A stretch of 64,000 bases of DNA from Bifidobacterium hapali (lineage in GTDB: Bacteria > Actinomycetota > Actinomycetes > Actinomycetales > Bifidobacteriaceae). Each line of letters begins with the position of its first letter. Position 1 is the first letter of the stretch. Both the position numbers and the translations under genes were made by a program. The notes beneath the pieces were generated by a model. It was not told where the DNA came from and did not search any database. It worked only from the letters and a program-made list of their open reading frames with translations. Positions 53,667 to 63,255 of this stretch are shown here, in pieces. The stretch covers positions 1 through 64,000 of the forward strand of contig NZ_MWWY01000005.1 of NCBI RefSeq assembly GCF_002259755.1, given 5' to 3'.

Positions 53667-55037
53667 ATGAGCTCGGCAACGATCAGTACCACGCAACTCA
53701 GCGTCACACCACAATCTGAAGAGCAGACAATGGTCAAGAAGGTCGCAGTATCCTCCTTCCTCGGTAATTTCATCGAATGGTTCGACTACGCCTCCTACTC
53801 TTACTTCGCAACCACCATTGCTCTCGTCTTCTTCCCAACCGGCAACCACACTGTTGCCATGCTCCAGACCTTCGGCATCTTCGCACTGTCTTTCATTCTA
53901 CGACCGATTGGCGCACTGTTCTGGGGCAGCTACGGCGACAAGCGTGGCCGCAAAGCAGCGCTCGCACACTCCATCCTGTTCATGTCCGGAGCGAGTTTCC
54001 TCATCGGATGCTTGCCGTCTTACTCAGTTATTGGTGTGGGCGCGCCGATCCTACTCCTACTGCTGCGCATGGTGCAAGGTTTCTCCGCATCTGGTGAGTA
54101 TGCTGGTGCTGCCACATTCCTCGGCGAATACGCTCCGACCAGCCGTCGCGGTATCTACTGTTCGCTGATTCCAGCGTCGACTGCGATCGGCCTGCTCGCC
54201 GGCTCCACACTGGCCACGATCATGACCGTGCACGTCAGCCAAGCCGATATGGTCGGTTGGGGATGGCGTGTGCCGTTCCTGCTCGCAGGTCCGCTTGGCC
54301 TTATCGTGCTCTATATTCGTACCAAGCTCGCTGACTCGCCGGTGTACGAGTCCATGAATAAGGCACTTGAAGAGAAAACTGATCGTCGCGCTGAAGATGC
54401 AACCGTTGCCGAGGACGGTATGTTCGCGCCACTCAAGGAACTGTTCCGCAATCATTTCAAGGCGCTTATGATCAGCTTCGGTGCTTGCGTGCTCAACGCG
54501 GTCGGCTTCTACACGGTGCTCACCTACCTGCCTACCTACCTGTCCGACACGGTTGGTATGGATGCGACCCAGTCCAGCACGATCACCACGATTTGCTTGG
54601 TCGCCTACGTGTTTATGGTGTTTGGCATGGGTCATATTTCCGACACCTTCGGCCGCAAGAAGGTACTGATCGGCGCATGCGTTGCGTTTATCGTGCTCAC
54701 GGTGCCCGCGTTTCTCATTCTCAACACCTCGCAGTTCTGGCCGGTGCTGATCGTTGAACTCGCTATGTGCGCTACGCTGACCGCAAACGACGGCACACTA
54801 TCGAGCTACCTGACGGAAACGTTCCCCACATCCGTGCGTTTCACTGGATTTGCGTTCAGCTTCAACCTCGCCAATGCGATCTTCGGCGGAACTGCTTCGT
54901 TCATCGCTACTGGTTTGATCGCGCTGACTGGCTCGTCTATCGCGCCGGCTTGGTACATGGTGGCTGTGGCTGCGATCGCGCTGGTTGCGATGATCCTCTC
55001 CCACGAGAACACGGACAAGGATCTGAGCAATATCTAG
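53667..55037 (+). CDS. MHS-family major facilitator transporter
   Basis: A 456-residue, 12-helix proton symporter. The MHS signature is clear: SSFLGNFIEWFDYASYSYFA in helix 1, RPIGALFWGSYGDKRGRKAA in the 2-3 loop, and LLRMVQGFSASGEYAGAATF in helix 4. The family takes up dicarboxylates, betaines and small ring compounds. GAAAGGCGG lies upstream of the ATG. Placed between PucR and a creatininase-family enzyme, it most likely imports their substrate, for example creatinine, cytosine or a hydantoin; this is inference from context. Confidence 0.9.
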   Translation: MSSATISTTQLSVTPQSEEQTMVKKVAVSSFLGNFIEWFDYASYSYFATTIALVFFPTGNHTVAMLQTFGIFALSFILRPIGALFWGSYGDKRGRKAALAHSILFMSGASFLIGCLPSYSVIGVGAPILLLLLRMVQGFSASGEYAGAATFLGEYAPTSRRGIYCSLIPASTAIGLLAGSTLATIMTVHVSQADMVGWGWRVPFLLAGPLGLIVLYIRTKLADSPVYESMNKALEEKTDRRAEDATVAEDGMFAPLKELFRNHFKALMISFGACVLNAVGFYTVLTYLPTYLSDTVGMDATQSSTITTICLVAYVFMVFGMGHISDTFGRKKVLIGACVAFIVLTVPAFLILNTSQFWPVLIVELAMCATLTANDGTLSSYLTETFPTSVRFTGFAFSFNLANAIFGGTASFIATGLIALTGSSIAPAWYMVAVAAIALVAMILSHENTDKDLSNI

Positions 55038-55071
55038 TCTGATGTGCTAGTGATCACGTAGTCGCTGGTGA

Positions 55072-55111
55072 ATGTTGCGATGATTTCCCTAGCTGGAAGT
55101 CATCGCAACAT
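55072..55111 (+). terminator. hairpin after the MHS transporter gene
   Basis: A 17-bp stem with one mismatch (55072-55088 with 55095-55111) and a 6-base loop. It separates the transporter from the hydrolase gene, which therefore may have its own promoter. Confidence 0.7.
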
Positions 55112-55216
55112 CGTAAGTAATGCCAGATTCATCAATCAGCAACATATAGAGCGTAATTAATCATCTCAAGAATTTCATTCACCCATAATCATTCGCCCAT
55201 ATCAAGGAGTACACAC

Positions 55217-55978
55217 ATGGGTATCAACCGTCGCATGGATCACATGACTTGGCCGGAATTCAAGGAGGCGTGTGAACGTCCCGTCATCGTGCCTATTGGC
55301 TCGACTGAACAGCATGGACAGCATTTGCCCATCGGTACGGATGCAGTGCTCGCGACTCGTATTAGCGAAGACTTAGCTGATCGTATCGACGGTACTGTAC
55401 TGCCTACGCTCAGTTACGGGTATAAGTCCAAGCCATTGTCTGGCGGCGGTCCACTGTTCCCGGGCACGATTGATATGAACGGCGTGACCGTGATCAATCA
55501 GATGCATGACGTGTTGCGTGAACTTATTGACGACGGATGCACCAGGATTGTCGTACTCAATGCGCATTTCGAGAACGAGGCGTTCATCGTCGAAGCGATT
55601 GATCTGGTGACTCGTGAAACCGGGGGAGTGGCTACCATCGTTGAAACGAACTGGTGGGACCCGCTGCCGCAATCTGTGGTAGACGAAGTCTTCGATGGGC
55701 TGGTATTTCCCGGCTGGGCGCTCGAACATGCGGCAGTTACGGAAACCTCGTTGATGTTGCATTATGCGCCTGAACTCGTGCACATGGACCGTGCGGTAGA
55801 GGAGGCGGGTGCTTCAGCAAAATCGTATGTGCGATACCCTGTGCGGCAAGGCGATGTGCCGGCACACGGCGGACTTGCGAATCCGGCTGGCTCTAGTGCC
55901 GAACGCGGACAGCTCATCGCAGATGCGTGTGTCAATGAGATTGCACGCGTATGTGCCGAGGAGTTTAGCGGACGATAA
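55217..55978 (+). CDS. creatininase-family amidohydrolase
   Basis: The 253-residue product shows the creatininase fold motifs: VIVPIGSTEQHGQHLPIGTD (metal Glu, His, Asp), PTLSYGYKSKP, FPGTIDMNGVT, VLNAHFENEAFI (family H-x-x-N-E) and late HAAVTETSLMLHY with a metal-type Glu. Creatininase converts creatinine and creatine reversibly; relatives act on formamides and other cyclic amides. AAGGAG precedes the ATG. Co-location with a CodA-type deaminase, an MHS transporter and PucR points to creatinine or a similar N-heterocycle. The exact reaction is not proven by sequence. Confidence 0.88.
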   Translation: MGINRRMDHMTWPEFKEACERPVIVPIGSTEQHGQHLPIGTDAVLATRISEDLADRIDGTVLPTLSYGYKSKPLSGGGPLFPGTIDMNGVTVINQMHDVLRELIDDGCTRIVVLNAHFENEAFIVEAIDLVTRETGGVATIVETNWWDPLPQSVVDEVFDGLVFPGWALEHAAVTETSLMLHYAPELVHMDRAVEEAGASAKSYVRYPVRQGDVPAHGGLANPAGSSAERGQLIADACVNEIARVCAEEFSGR

Positions 55979-56092
55979 CATCGACTCAGATCAAGTGGTG
56001 TCATAGCAAGGCGGATTGCCTCTAGTATCCAGCACCGTTGCATTCGATAACGATGTTCATGGCTCAGGACAGCACCGTAAAGCAAACAGCAG

Positions 56093-56120
56093 TGTGGCTC
56101 CCCTTGTCAGGGGAGCCACA
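56093..56120. terminator. bidirectional terminator hairpin, creatininase / DUF349 gene
   Basis: Perfect 12-bp stem (56093-56104 with 56109-56120) with a TGTC loop. The inner 26 bases are identical to the core of the terminator at 4505-4544. Confidence 0.82.
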
Positions 56121-56146
56121 AACATCATTGACGAATCAATGACACA

Positions 56147-57622
56147 TTACTTAATGGCGTTGAGCCACTGCTCCTTGGTTGCCTTCTCTGCTTCGAGTTG
56201 AGCCTTCTTCTTCGGGTCAGACTCGGCAGCGATCTTCGCGCTCAGCTCTTCAAGCTGAGCATTGATCTGCTGCTCGAAGCTGGACTTACGAGCGTCAGCT
56301 TCTGGATCAGACTTCTTCCATGCAGCATCCTCAACAGCCTTGATCTGCTTGTCAACTGCGTCAAGACGGCCTTCAATACGACGCATATCGTCACGCGGCA
56401 CATAGCCGATCTGATCCCACTCTTCCTGAATCGCAGCCAGTGCCTGACGAGCCTTCTTCGCAGCAGCCTCGTCAGCAACCGGGACCAGAGCCTCAGCTTT
56501 AGTCAGCAGCTCTTCTTTCTTAGCAAGGTTCTCCTTCTCAGAGGAAGAAATCTGATCGCGATCAGCCTGACGAGCATTGAAGAACGTGTCAGCAGCAGCG
56601 CGGAACTGTGCCCACAGCGCATCATCCTCGTTGCGGCCAGCGCGTCCAGCCTGCTTCCAGCGATCCATCAGCTCGTTGAACTTGTGTGAAGTTTCACCCC
56701 AAGCAGTCGAATCCTTGAGTGCGTTTGCTTCGGCAATAATCGCTTCCTTAGCTTCCTTCGCAGTGTTGCGCTCAGTGTCACGAGCCTGAGCCCACTTACG
56801 ACGAGCCTGATTGAATGTGGTGCGTGCCGAAGAGAAACGCTTCCACAGGGCATCCGCATCAGCCTTATCAATGCGAACTGTAGTGCGCTGGTGCTCTTGC
56901 CACTGATCGAAGAGCGAACGGAACTTGTCTGCAGTGGAGCGCCAGTTGGTGTTGTCACCGAGCGACGAAGCCAATTCCTCAGCCTTCACCACGATCGCAG
57001 TGCGTTCTTCGACAGCCTTGGCAATCGCAGCCTTGCGAGTTTCAGCGATCTTCGCTTTACGCGCTTCGCCCTCAGCCTTCAGCGTCTCGAACTGAGCCTT
57101 CAGTGCAGCAAGATCGCCGACAACATCCGGCTGTGCGGTTTCTTCAGCCAGCGTCTTGATCGTCTCATCAATCTCATGCGTCTTAATATTGTTGGACTTG
57201 AGACGACCTGCGAACAGGTTCAGCTTACCCTTCAAATCAAGGAAGCGACGGGCATACAGTGCCAGCGCTTCTTCCTTAGAAACATCCGGGAACTGACCGA
57301 CCTCGCGCTCAGACTCGCCGTCCTTGACATAAACAGTGCCGTTATCGTCGACGCGACCGAACGCTTCAGCGGCCTTAACCTGATCTTCGGCATAGCCAGT
57401 AGCAGCCGGGGCAGGAGCGGCAGTATGCTGCGGCTTCTTTGCAAACGCTGCCGGGGACGGTGCGTGCGGCTTCGGCATAGCTGCCGGTGACGGTGCTGCA
57501 GGTTTGACGGCGGCGGGTGACGGTGTTGCGGCGGCGCTGGCCTGCTCCTGGGAAGCGGGCGCTGCTGCCTGCTCAGTGGTTTCAGTTGTGTTCTCGGATT
57601 CGGTGACGTTCTCGTCGGCCAT
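56147..57622 (-). CDS. DUF349 repeat protein
   Basis: A 491-residue cytosolic protein. The first ~75 residues are low-complexity Ala/Pro/Thr/Glu-rich. Then follow several DUF349 helical repeats, recognisable by W-x6-(F/D)K(F/N) and W-x7-G patterns such as LGDNTNWRSTADKFRSLFDQ, ALWKRFSSARTTFNQARRKW and DRWKQAGRAGRNEDDALWAQ. A charged coiled-coil end, KIAAESDPKKKAQLEAEKAT, closes it. The family is common and conserved in actinobacteria; its molecular role is unknown to me. It diverges from hisS, a common arrangement in bifidobacteria by my recollection. Confidence 0.88.
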   Translation of the reverse strand: MADENVTESENTTETTEQAAAPASQEQASAAATPSPAAVKPAAPSPAAMPKPHAPSPAAFAKKPQHTAAPAPAATGYAEDQVKAAEAFGRVDDNGTVYVKDGESEREVGQFPDVSKEEALALYARRFLDLKGKLNLFAGRLKSNNIKTHEIDETIKTLAEETAQPDVVGDLAALKAQFETLKAEGEARKAKIAETRKAAIAKAVEERTAIVVKAEELASSLGDNTNWRSTADKFRSLFDQWQEHQRTTVRIDKADADALWKRFSSARTTFNQARRKWAQARDTERNTAKEAKEAIIAEANALKDSTAWGETSHKFNELMDRWKQAGRAGRNEDDALWAQFRAAADTFFNARQADRDQISSSEKENLAKKEELLTKAEALVPVADEAAAKKARQALAAIQEEWDQIGYVPRDDMRRIEGRLDAVDKQIKAVEDAAWKKSDPEADARKSSFEQQINAQLEELSAKIAAESDPKKKAQLEAEKATKEQWLNAIK

Positions 57623-57727
57623 GGCCAGCTCCTTAAGCTACAAGGTGGTAGAGGGGAAGCAGAATTACCCGTAGTTGGTACAAAAATTCTACGGTGTTTT
57701 CCGCAACCTCCCTTATTATAGGGAACC

Positions 57728-59146
57728 GTGGCTAAAGGCGCATCTATTTCAGGATTTCCAGAGTGGCTCCCCTCTGAACGTGTCGTGGAGCAGCGTGTTA
57801 TTGACACGCTCCGTAGGGTGTTTGAACTCAATGGTTTCATCGGTATTGAAACGCGTGCCGTCGAACAAGGTTCAAGTCTGCTCAAAAAAGGCGAAACAAG
57901 CAAGGAAATTTACTTGTTGAGCCGTCTTCAAGAGGTTGGTCAAGATAACGACACTCCGGTTGAAGATCGACTTGGACTACACTTCGATCTCACTGTGCCG
58001 CTGAGCCGGTACGTAGTTGAACATTCTGGCGATCTGGCATTCCCGTTTAAGCGCTGGCAGATTCAGAAAGTGTGGCGTGGCGAACGTCCGCAAGAGGGTC
58101 GTTTCCGCGAGTTTGTTCAGGCTGATATTGATGTGATCGGTCAGGGTGATTTGCCTGATCACTATGAGGTTGAGCTGCCGTTGGTGATGGTGTCGGCACT
58201 CGAGCAGCTGCGCGCATTCGGCTTGCCAAAAGCGACTGTGCATGCCAATAACCGCAAGCTGTCCGAGGGGTTCTACCGTGGTCTTGGACTGACTGATATT
58301 GAGGGCGTGTTGCGTGAGATTGACAAGCTCGACAAAATCGGTGCTGACGAGGTTGCCAAACTTTTGGTTGAAGGTTGCGGTGCGTCTGAGGCACAGGCAC
58401 GTGCTTGCCTTGAGCTTGCTGATTTAACTGCGGCAAACGGTGACGAACTGGCAGTGAAGTTTGACGCGTTGTGCGCTAAGCACAATATCGCAGCTGATAG
58501 CGACGCCTACGTTCTTGCGCGTCAGGGACTCGACACACTTGCGATGATCGTCGACGAGGCTGCTCGTATTCGTCCTGGTTCTGTGATCGCTGATCTCAAA
58601 ATTGCGCGTGGACTTGATTACTACACTGGTTCAGTATATGAGACGTTCCTCGAAGGAGCGTCATCGCTCGGCTCAATTTGCTCGGGCGGTCGGTACGATA
58701 ATCTCGCCTCGCAAGGTAGCCGAAAGTATCCGGGCGTCGGTCTGTCGATCGGCTTGTCTCGTCTCGTGTCGTACATGTTGCACACGGCTGGTGCGCATGC
58801 GAGCCGTGTCTCGCCGGCTGCGGTGCTTGTAGCCGTGTGGAACGAGGAAGATCGCGGTCAGTCCAACCGTATTGCGAACGATCTGCGTGCGCGTGGTATT
58901 GCGGCCGATGTTGCTCCGAGTGCTGCTAAGCTCGGCAAGCAAATCAAGTACGCTGATAAGCTCGGTATTCCATACGTGTGGTTCCCGGCCGGTGCCGCTG
59001 GTATATCCGATGAGAGCGGTGCCGATGAGAGTGCTCACGACGAAGTTAAGAATATCGTTACCGGCGAGCAGTGCGAAGCTGATTCCCGGTCGTGGGAGCC
59101 GGATAGTGTAGTTGCCCGGCAAACCGTGGAAGTAGCGGATCGCTGA
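57728..59146 (+). CDS. hisS: histidyl-tRNA synthetase
   Basis: The class II synthetase charges tRNA-His. The 472-residue product has motif 2 VWRGERPQEGRFREFVQADI, the HisRS-specific ARGLDYYTGSVYE and GGRYDNLA, and motif 3 near GVGLSIGLSRLV, then an anticodon-binding domain (VSPAAVLVAVWNEEDRGQSN). A polar extension of about 40 residues (SGADESAHDEVKNIVTGE) ends the protein. The start is GTG at 57728 after AGGGAA. It is followed 69 bases later by aspS, the classic hisS-aspS pair. Its cognate tRNA gene is at 28563 in this window. Confidence 0.97.
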   Translation: MAKGASISGFPEWLPSERVVEQRVIDTLRRVFELNGFIGIETRAVEQGSSLLKKGETSKEIYLLSRLQEVGQDNDTPVEDRLGLHFDLTVPLSRYVVEHSGDLAFPFKRWQIQKVWRGERPQEGRFREFVQADIDVIGQGDLPDHYEVELPLVMVSALEQLRAFGLPKATVHANNRKLSEGFYRGLGLTDIEGVLREIDKLDKIGADEVAKLLVEGCGASEAQARACLELADLTAANGDELAVKFDALCAKHNIAADSDAYVLARQGLDTLAMIVDEAARIRPGSVIADLKIARGLDYYTGSVYETFLEGASSLGSICSGGRYDNLASQGSRKYPGVGLSIGLSRLVSYMLHTAGAHASRVSPAAVLVAVWNEEDRGQSNRIANDLRARGIAADVAPSAAKLGKQIKYADKLGIPYVWFPAGAAGISDESGADESAHDEVKNIVTGEQCEADSRSWEPDSVVARQTVEVADR

Positions 59147-59215
59147 GTCCGTATAAGTCCGTATAACGGTCCCTGTGTTCCACCGCAGGGACCTGCGACA
59201 ATGAATAGAGGAAGC

Positions 59216-61012
59216 ATGAGCCAGACGGCTTACAGAACACATCATGCGACCGACGTGACCGAAGCGCTCGTCGGCCAGAAGGTGACGCTCGCGGGTTGGG
59301 TCGACCGTCGCCGTGACCACGGTGGCGTGGCCTTTATTGATCTTCGCGATTCGACCGGCCTTGTGCAGGTCGTGATTTATGACGAGGAAATGGCTCGTCC
59401 GTTGCGCTCCGAGTTCGTTATTCAGGTCGTTGGCGAGGTTCGTCTGCGTCCGGATGGTAACGAAAACACGCATCTGGTTACCGGTAAGATCGAAGTCGTC
59501 GCCGATTCCATTGAGATTCTTGCCAAGGCTGACGCACTGCCGTTCCAAGTTTCCACGGCGCTTGAAAACGAGTCTGAGAACAAGCTGCCGGGCGAAGATG
59601 TGCGTCTCAAGTACCGCTATCTTGACCTTCGTCGTCCGTCCATGCAGCACAATCTCAAGTTGCGCTCCGAAATGACTAAGGCTGCTCGCCACGCGTTGGA
59701 AGACATGGACTTTACCGAGGTAGAAACCCCGACGTTCATCAAGTCCACACCGGAAGGTGCGCGCGACTTCCTCGTGCCGGCCCGTCTGGTGCCCGGCTCG
59801 TGGTACGCACTGCCGCAGTCTCCGCAGCTGTTGAAGCAGCTGCTCATGGTCTCCGGTGTTGAGCGTTACTATCAGCTTGCTCGTTGCTACCGTGATGAGG
59901 ATTTCCGTGCTGACCGTCAGCCTGAGTTCACGCAGCTCGATATGGAGATGAGCTACGTCGATCAGGAAGACGTTATGGCTATGGCTGAAAAGGTCATCGC
60001 TGCGATCTGGAAGAGCGCTGGCTATGAGGTGCAGCTGCCGTTGCCGCGTATTTCGTGGCAGGAAGCGATGGACAAGTATGGCTCCGATAAGCCGGACTTG
60101 CGTTTCGGTAACCCGCTCGTCGAGCTGACTGATTACTTCAAGAACACGCCATTCCGCGTGTTCCAAGCATCGTACGTTGGTGCGGTCGTGTTCAAGGGCG
60201 GTGCTGCAACTCCTCGTCGTCAGTTTGACGCATGGCAGGAGTGGGCGAAGCAGCGCGGTGCTAAGGGTCTCGCGTATGTGGTCTTCGCTGAAGACGGCGA
60301 GCTCAAGGGACCGGTTGCTAAGAATCTGTCGGAAGAAGAACGCGCTGGTTTGCGTGAAGCTGTGGGTGCTGAACCGGGCGATGCAGTGTTCTTCGCGGCT
60401 GGTTCTCGTGAATCCTCGCAGCTGCTGCTCGGTGCAGTACGTGTCGAGTTGGCTCGCCGCGAAGGACTGCTTGATCCGAAGAAGTTTGCTTTCACGTGGG
60501 TTGTGGACTTCCCGCTGTTCAAGCGTACTGACGACCCGGATGATGACGACGTGGCAGTCGGCCACTCCAAGTGGACTTCCATGCATCACCCGTTCACCAT
60601 GCCGTCCAAGGATTGGATCGACAAGTTCGATAAAGACCCTGAGCACGCTATGTCTGACTCCTACGACATTGTTTGCAACGGTGAGGAGATGGGCGGCGGT
60701 TCCGTGCGTATCCATCGTGACGATATTCAGGATCGCGTGCTCAACGTGCTTGGCATTGGCAAGGAAGAGGCTGAAGAGAAGTTCGGCTTCCTGCTTGAAG
60801 CGTTCAAGTATGGTGCACCGCCTCACGCGGGTATCGCGCTCGGCTGGGATCGTACCGTGTCGATTCTCGCCGGTACCGACACCATCCGCGACGTCATCGC
60901 ATTCCCGAAGGCTGGCGGCGGTCGTGACCCGCTGACCGGCGCTCCGGCTCCGATCACCGACGCACAGCGCGCCGAAACCGGTGTCGATTACGATCCGGAC
61001 GCTGAAGAGTAA
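59216..61012 (+). CDS. aspS: aspartyl-tRNA synthetase
   Basis: The 598-residue class IIb enzyme has an N-terminal OB-fold anticodon domain ([20 protein letters not shown]), motif 1 region around [20 protein letters not shown], motif 2 [20 protein letters not shown], the bacterial GAD insertion (about 300-420), and motif 3 [18 protein letters not shown]. The bacterial length matches. GAGGAAGC precedes the ATG at 59216; an ATG at 59201 would overlap that site. Whether it is discriminating or charges tRNA-Asn too cannot be decided here. Confidence 0.97.
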   Translation: MSQTAYRTHHATDVTEALVGQKVTLAGWVDRRRDHGGVAFIDLRDSTGLVQVVIYDEEMARPLRSEFVIQVVGEVRLRPDGNENTHLVTGKIEVVADSIEILAKADALPFQVSTALENESENKLPGEDVRLKYRYLDLRRPSMQHNLKLRSEMTKAARHALEDMDFTEVETPTFIKSTPEGARDFLVPARLVPGSWYALPQSPQLLKQLLMVSGVERYYQLARCYRDEDFRADRQPEFTQLDMEMSYVDQEDVMAMAEKVIAAIWKSAGYEVQLPLPRISWQEAMDKYGSDKPDLRFGNPLVELTDYFKNTPFRVFQASYVGAVVFKGGAATPRRQFDAWQEWAKQRGAKGLAYVVFAEDGELKGPVAKNLSEEERAGLREAVGAEPGDAVFFAAGSRESSQLLLGAVRVELARREGLLDPKKFAFTWVVDFPLFKRTDDPDDDDVAVGHSKWTSMHHPFTMPSKDWIDKFDKDPEHAMSDSYDIVCNGEEMGGGSVRIHRDDIQDRVLNVLGIGKEEAEEKFGFLLEAFKYGAPPHAGIALGWDRTVSILAGTDTIRDVIAFPKAGGGRDPLTGAPAPITDAQRAETGVDYDPDAEE

Positions 61013-61030
61013 TAATCTGCGCGCAGGTTT

Positions 61031-61167
61031 CCCCATGATGCGGTAAAACTCACATGGTGCGGTAAACGAAAATGGCTTATTCTCAAGGTTTTGGGATGAT
61101 AGCCTATTTCAGGATTACCGCATCATGGGGAATTTACCGCATCATGAGAGGTTTACCACATCATGGG
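61031..61167. repeat. five-unit inverted repeat cluster downstream of aspS
   Basis: The unit CATGATGCGGTAAA occurs forward at 61034-61047 and 61053-61066 (two changes) and inverted at 61114-61127, 61134-61147 and 61152-61165 (minor changes). CCCCATGATGCGGTAA (61031-61046) and its exact complement (61115-61130) form a 16-bp stem. The genes on both sides converge, so it can also terminate transcription. Confidence 0.78.
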
Positions 61168-61183
61168 TGGGTGGCTCGTTGGG

Positions 61184-61360
61184 TTACCAGCGGTCGTCGG
61201 ACGGTGACGCGGTGGTGTTGCGCGCGATCACGCCGTCGGCGATGGAACCGTCGGTACCGCGGTGTGCAAGTCCGGAGCCGTCGGGCATGCTGTCACGTAC
61301 CGTTCTGATTTCAGTCTTCAACAGATACTGTTCCGCGAAATCCAATGTTGTCGTTACCAT
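61184..61360 (-). CDS. unrecognised small protein (58 aa)
   Basis: Reading the minus strand from the ATG at 61360 gives a 58-codon frame beginning MVTTTLDFAEQYLLKTEIRT, continuing VRDSMPDGSGLAHRGTDGSI and ending ADGVIARNTTASPSDDRW. GGAAGGGGG lies six bases upstream, one of the strongest ribosome binding sites in the window. The frame is more GC-rich than its flanks, and a repeat cluster sits at its 3' end as at other convergent junctions. No cysteines, no membrane segment; the first 24 residues can form an amphipathic helix, the rest is polar. I recognise no family. The plus-strand frame across the same bases lacks a ribosome binding site. Confidence 0.6.
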   Translation of the reverse strand: MVTTTLDFAEQYLLKTEIRTVRDSMPDGSGLAHRGTDGSIADGVIARNTTASPSDDRW

Positions 61361-61480
61361 CGCATACCCCCTTCCGTTATTTTGATGCGATGAACGGCAC
61401 CCCCGTACCGTTGAACGACCATGTAATCATGAATCGTTGCGCGACACAAGTTTCACAGGAATATTAGTTATAGCTGTTGC

Positions 61481-61496
61481 TTATAACTAGTTATAA
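61481..61496. promoter_or_regulatory. 16-base palindrome before the DUF6020-like gene
   Basis: TTATAACTAGTTATAA is perfectly self-complementary; TTAGTTATA also occurs at 61464-61472. It lies in the divergent region between the small gene and the membrane protein gene and may be an operator. Confidence 0.4.
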
Positions 61497-61529
61497 TGCG
61501 GCAAATAGAACTGTCGACGTCAGTGTTTC

Positions 61530-63239
61530 GTGAGTGCTCGTCTAACCAGCGCGGATAGACTTGATCTTGTGCTTGAGGGGAAATATGACGCAGTGAGCGT
61601 TCGCACGCAGATGCCATTGCATCGGTTGCGCAGCCTAGCCACGTTGCTTATACAGAGAAATTGGTTGTGTTGGTTGTCTTCGCGCACTCCATCTACGTTA
61701 CGTCAAGCGCTGCAAGCGAGGTTTGTGCCATATACCCTCATGCTGTTGGTTGCATGGGCCCCGTATCTGACGCTTATCTGGCCCGGAGCATTGCGTGACG
61801 ATACGCTCGCACAATACTTACAAACTGCTGGATTACACCGTTATTACACGCAGCATCCGTTATTTGACACGCTGATTTTTGGCCTGTTCTGGAAACTGGG
61901 CGACGCGGCTGGCTCTCCTCTGATTGGTGAAGCAATATACACGACGGTACAAGTCATGCTACTTGCCGCTGGTTGCTCGCTGATCTTGTGTTATATTCGA
62001 AAACTCGGCGTCCCGCGCTGGTTGCGTGTGATCGGGCTGATATATCTCGCTACGAGTTACGTTGTGGTCGGTGCAGTGGGCACGATGGGCAAAGACTCGC
62101 TGCATACCGTATTTTTCTTACCGGCGGCAGTGCTGTTTGTAGAAACCTGTTTGACGCGAGGCCGTGTGCTCGCTCGTCAGCCGGTTGCGGTTGCGTTCGT
62201 AGTCGTTCTCTTTGCAACGATTGCCTCGAAACGCACGGCATTGGTGATTGTAATCTGTGCTGGCGTGTGTCTGCTCATAGCGTGCGATCGGGGACGGCGC
62301 CGTCGCCATGCGGCATGCTGCCTCGTGTTAGCAATCGTATTTGCGCAAGTGATATTCGCGCCGATCGCTGCGGCTGCAACACATGCCAATCATTCGCCGT
62401 CGCGTGAAATATGGGGGATTGTAACGCAGTCGGTTACGCAGGTTGCGCGAGATTATCCGTCGGCTATCTCTCAAGATCAGCGTGCTGCATTGGATGCCAT
62501 TATGAATCTTGATCGTGCCACGCTCGAAATGAAGCCGTATCGCAGCAATGAGACGTTCCAGACGTTACGTACTGATCCGTCACCGAGTGCGAGCGAACGA
62601 TTCGCAGCGTTACGCGTGTGGGTTCAGCTCGGACTCGCATATCCGGGGGAGTATTTCAAGGCTTGGTCTGGACCGATTCGCGGATGGTGGGACCCGCATG
62701 TGAACTTTGCATACCCAACGGATTCGGATTATTTGTTGCGTGGTGGATATTTGCGGCAATGGGCCACTTTTCTGCCAGAAGATGCTGGGATATTACACGA
62801 TGGTATTGCAACGCGCAACGCTGATGACATTGCTGATGCGGATACGCGTGCAGCATTACGCGTGACGCAGATTACTCACGATCTTGCACCACTGATGGGC
62901 ACGTCTCGTAAAGCCCAATGGCAACGTGACATGTTGGAGCATGTGCGACATTGGGTGCGCGATAATAATCCGCTCACTGCAATGGCCTTATACGTGACGT
63001 GGATTCCGTTATTGACGGGCGTGATATTGCTGATACAAACGATTATGGAACGGCGACGACTACACCGAGATACCAGTGGTGTATCGGCGTATCCTTCCGG
63101 TCGATGTGCAGCATTCAGCTTGTTAGTATTTACGATGTTGTCATTGTACGCTTCGCCGGAAGCGCTGTTCTGGTATCCAATCCCTGTGTTTTGCTCCCTG
63201 CCATTATTTACAGCATTACCGTTGTGTACCCGTTCGTGA
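61530..63239 (+). CDS. multi-pass membrane protein, DUF6020-like
   Basis: A 569-residue protein with about 10 hydrophobic helices: YTLMLLVAWAPYLTLIWPGA, then GALRDDTLAQYLQT in an outer loop, TTVQVMLLAAGCSLILCYI, GTMGKDSLHTVFFLPAAVLF and a large extracytoplasmic segment (about 290-470). This layout recalls the GT-C glycosyltransferase superfamily and DUF6020 proteins of actinobacteria, where D and K residues in early loops are conserved. Function is unassigned; transfer of a lipid-linked sugar to a surface polymer is possible. The GTG at 61530 has no good ribosome binding site, so the start is uncertain. Confidence 0.75.
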   Translation: MSARLTSADRLDLVLEGKYDAVSVRTQMPLHRLRSLATLLIQRNWLCWLSSRTPSTLRQALQARFVPYTLMLLVAWAPYLTLIWPGALRDDTLAQYLQTAGLHRYYTQHPLFDTLIFGLFWKLGDAAGSPLIGEAIYTTVQVMLLAAGCSLILCYIRKLGVPRWLRVIGLIYLATSYVVVGAVGTMGKDSLHTVFFLPAAVLFVETCLTRGRVLARQPVAVAFVVVLFATIASKRTALVIVICAGVCLLIACDRGRRRRHAACCLVLAIVFAQVIFAPIAAAATHANHSPSREIWGIVTQSVTQVARDYPSAISQDQRAALDAIMNLDRATLEMKPYRSNETFQTLRTDPSPSASERFAALRVWVQLGLAYPGEYFKAWSGPIRGWWDPHVNFAYPTDSDYLLRGGYLRQWATFLPEDAGILHDGIATRNADDIADADTRAALRVTQITHDLAPLMGTSRKAQWQRDMLEHVRHWVRDNNPLTAMALYVTWIPLLTGVILLIQTIMERRRLHRDTSGVSAYPSGRCAAFSLLVFTMLSLYASPEALFWYPIPVFCSLPLFTALPLCTRS

Positions 63240-63255
63240 CGTCGACTCTACTGTG

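Noticed and set aside
57623-57727. T-box or other riboswitch before hisS
   Set aside because: The gap to the divergent DUF349 gene is only about 105 bases and shows no T-box motif or antiterminator.
58673-61036. 787-codon open frame on the minus strand
   Set aside because: It is antisense to hisS and aspS, both unmistakable; the protein is low-complexity His/Arg/Leu-rich as expected of a shadow frame.
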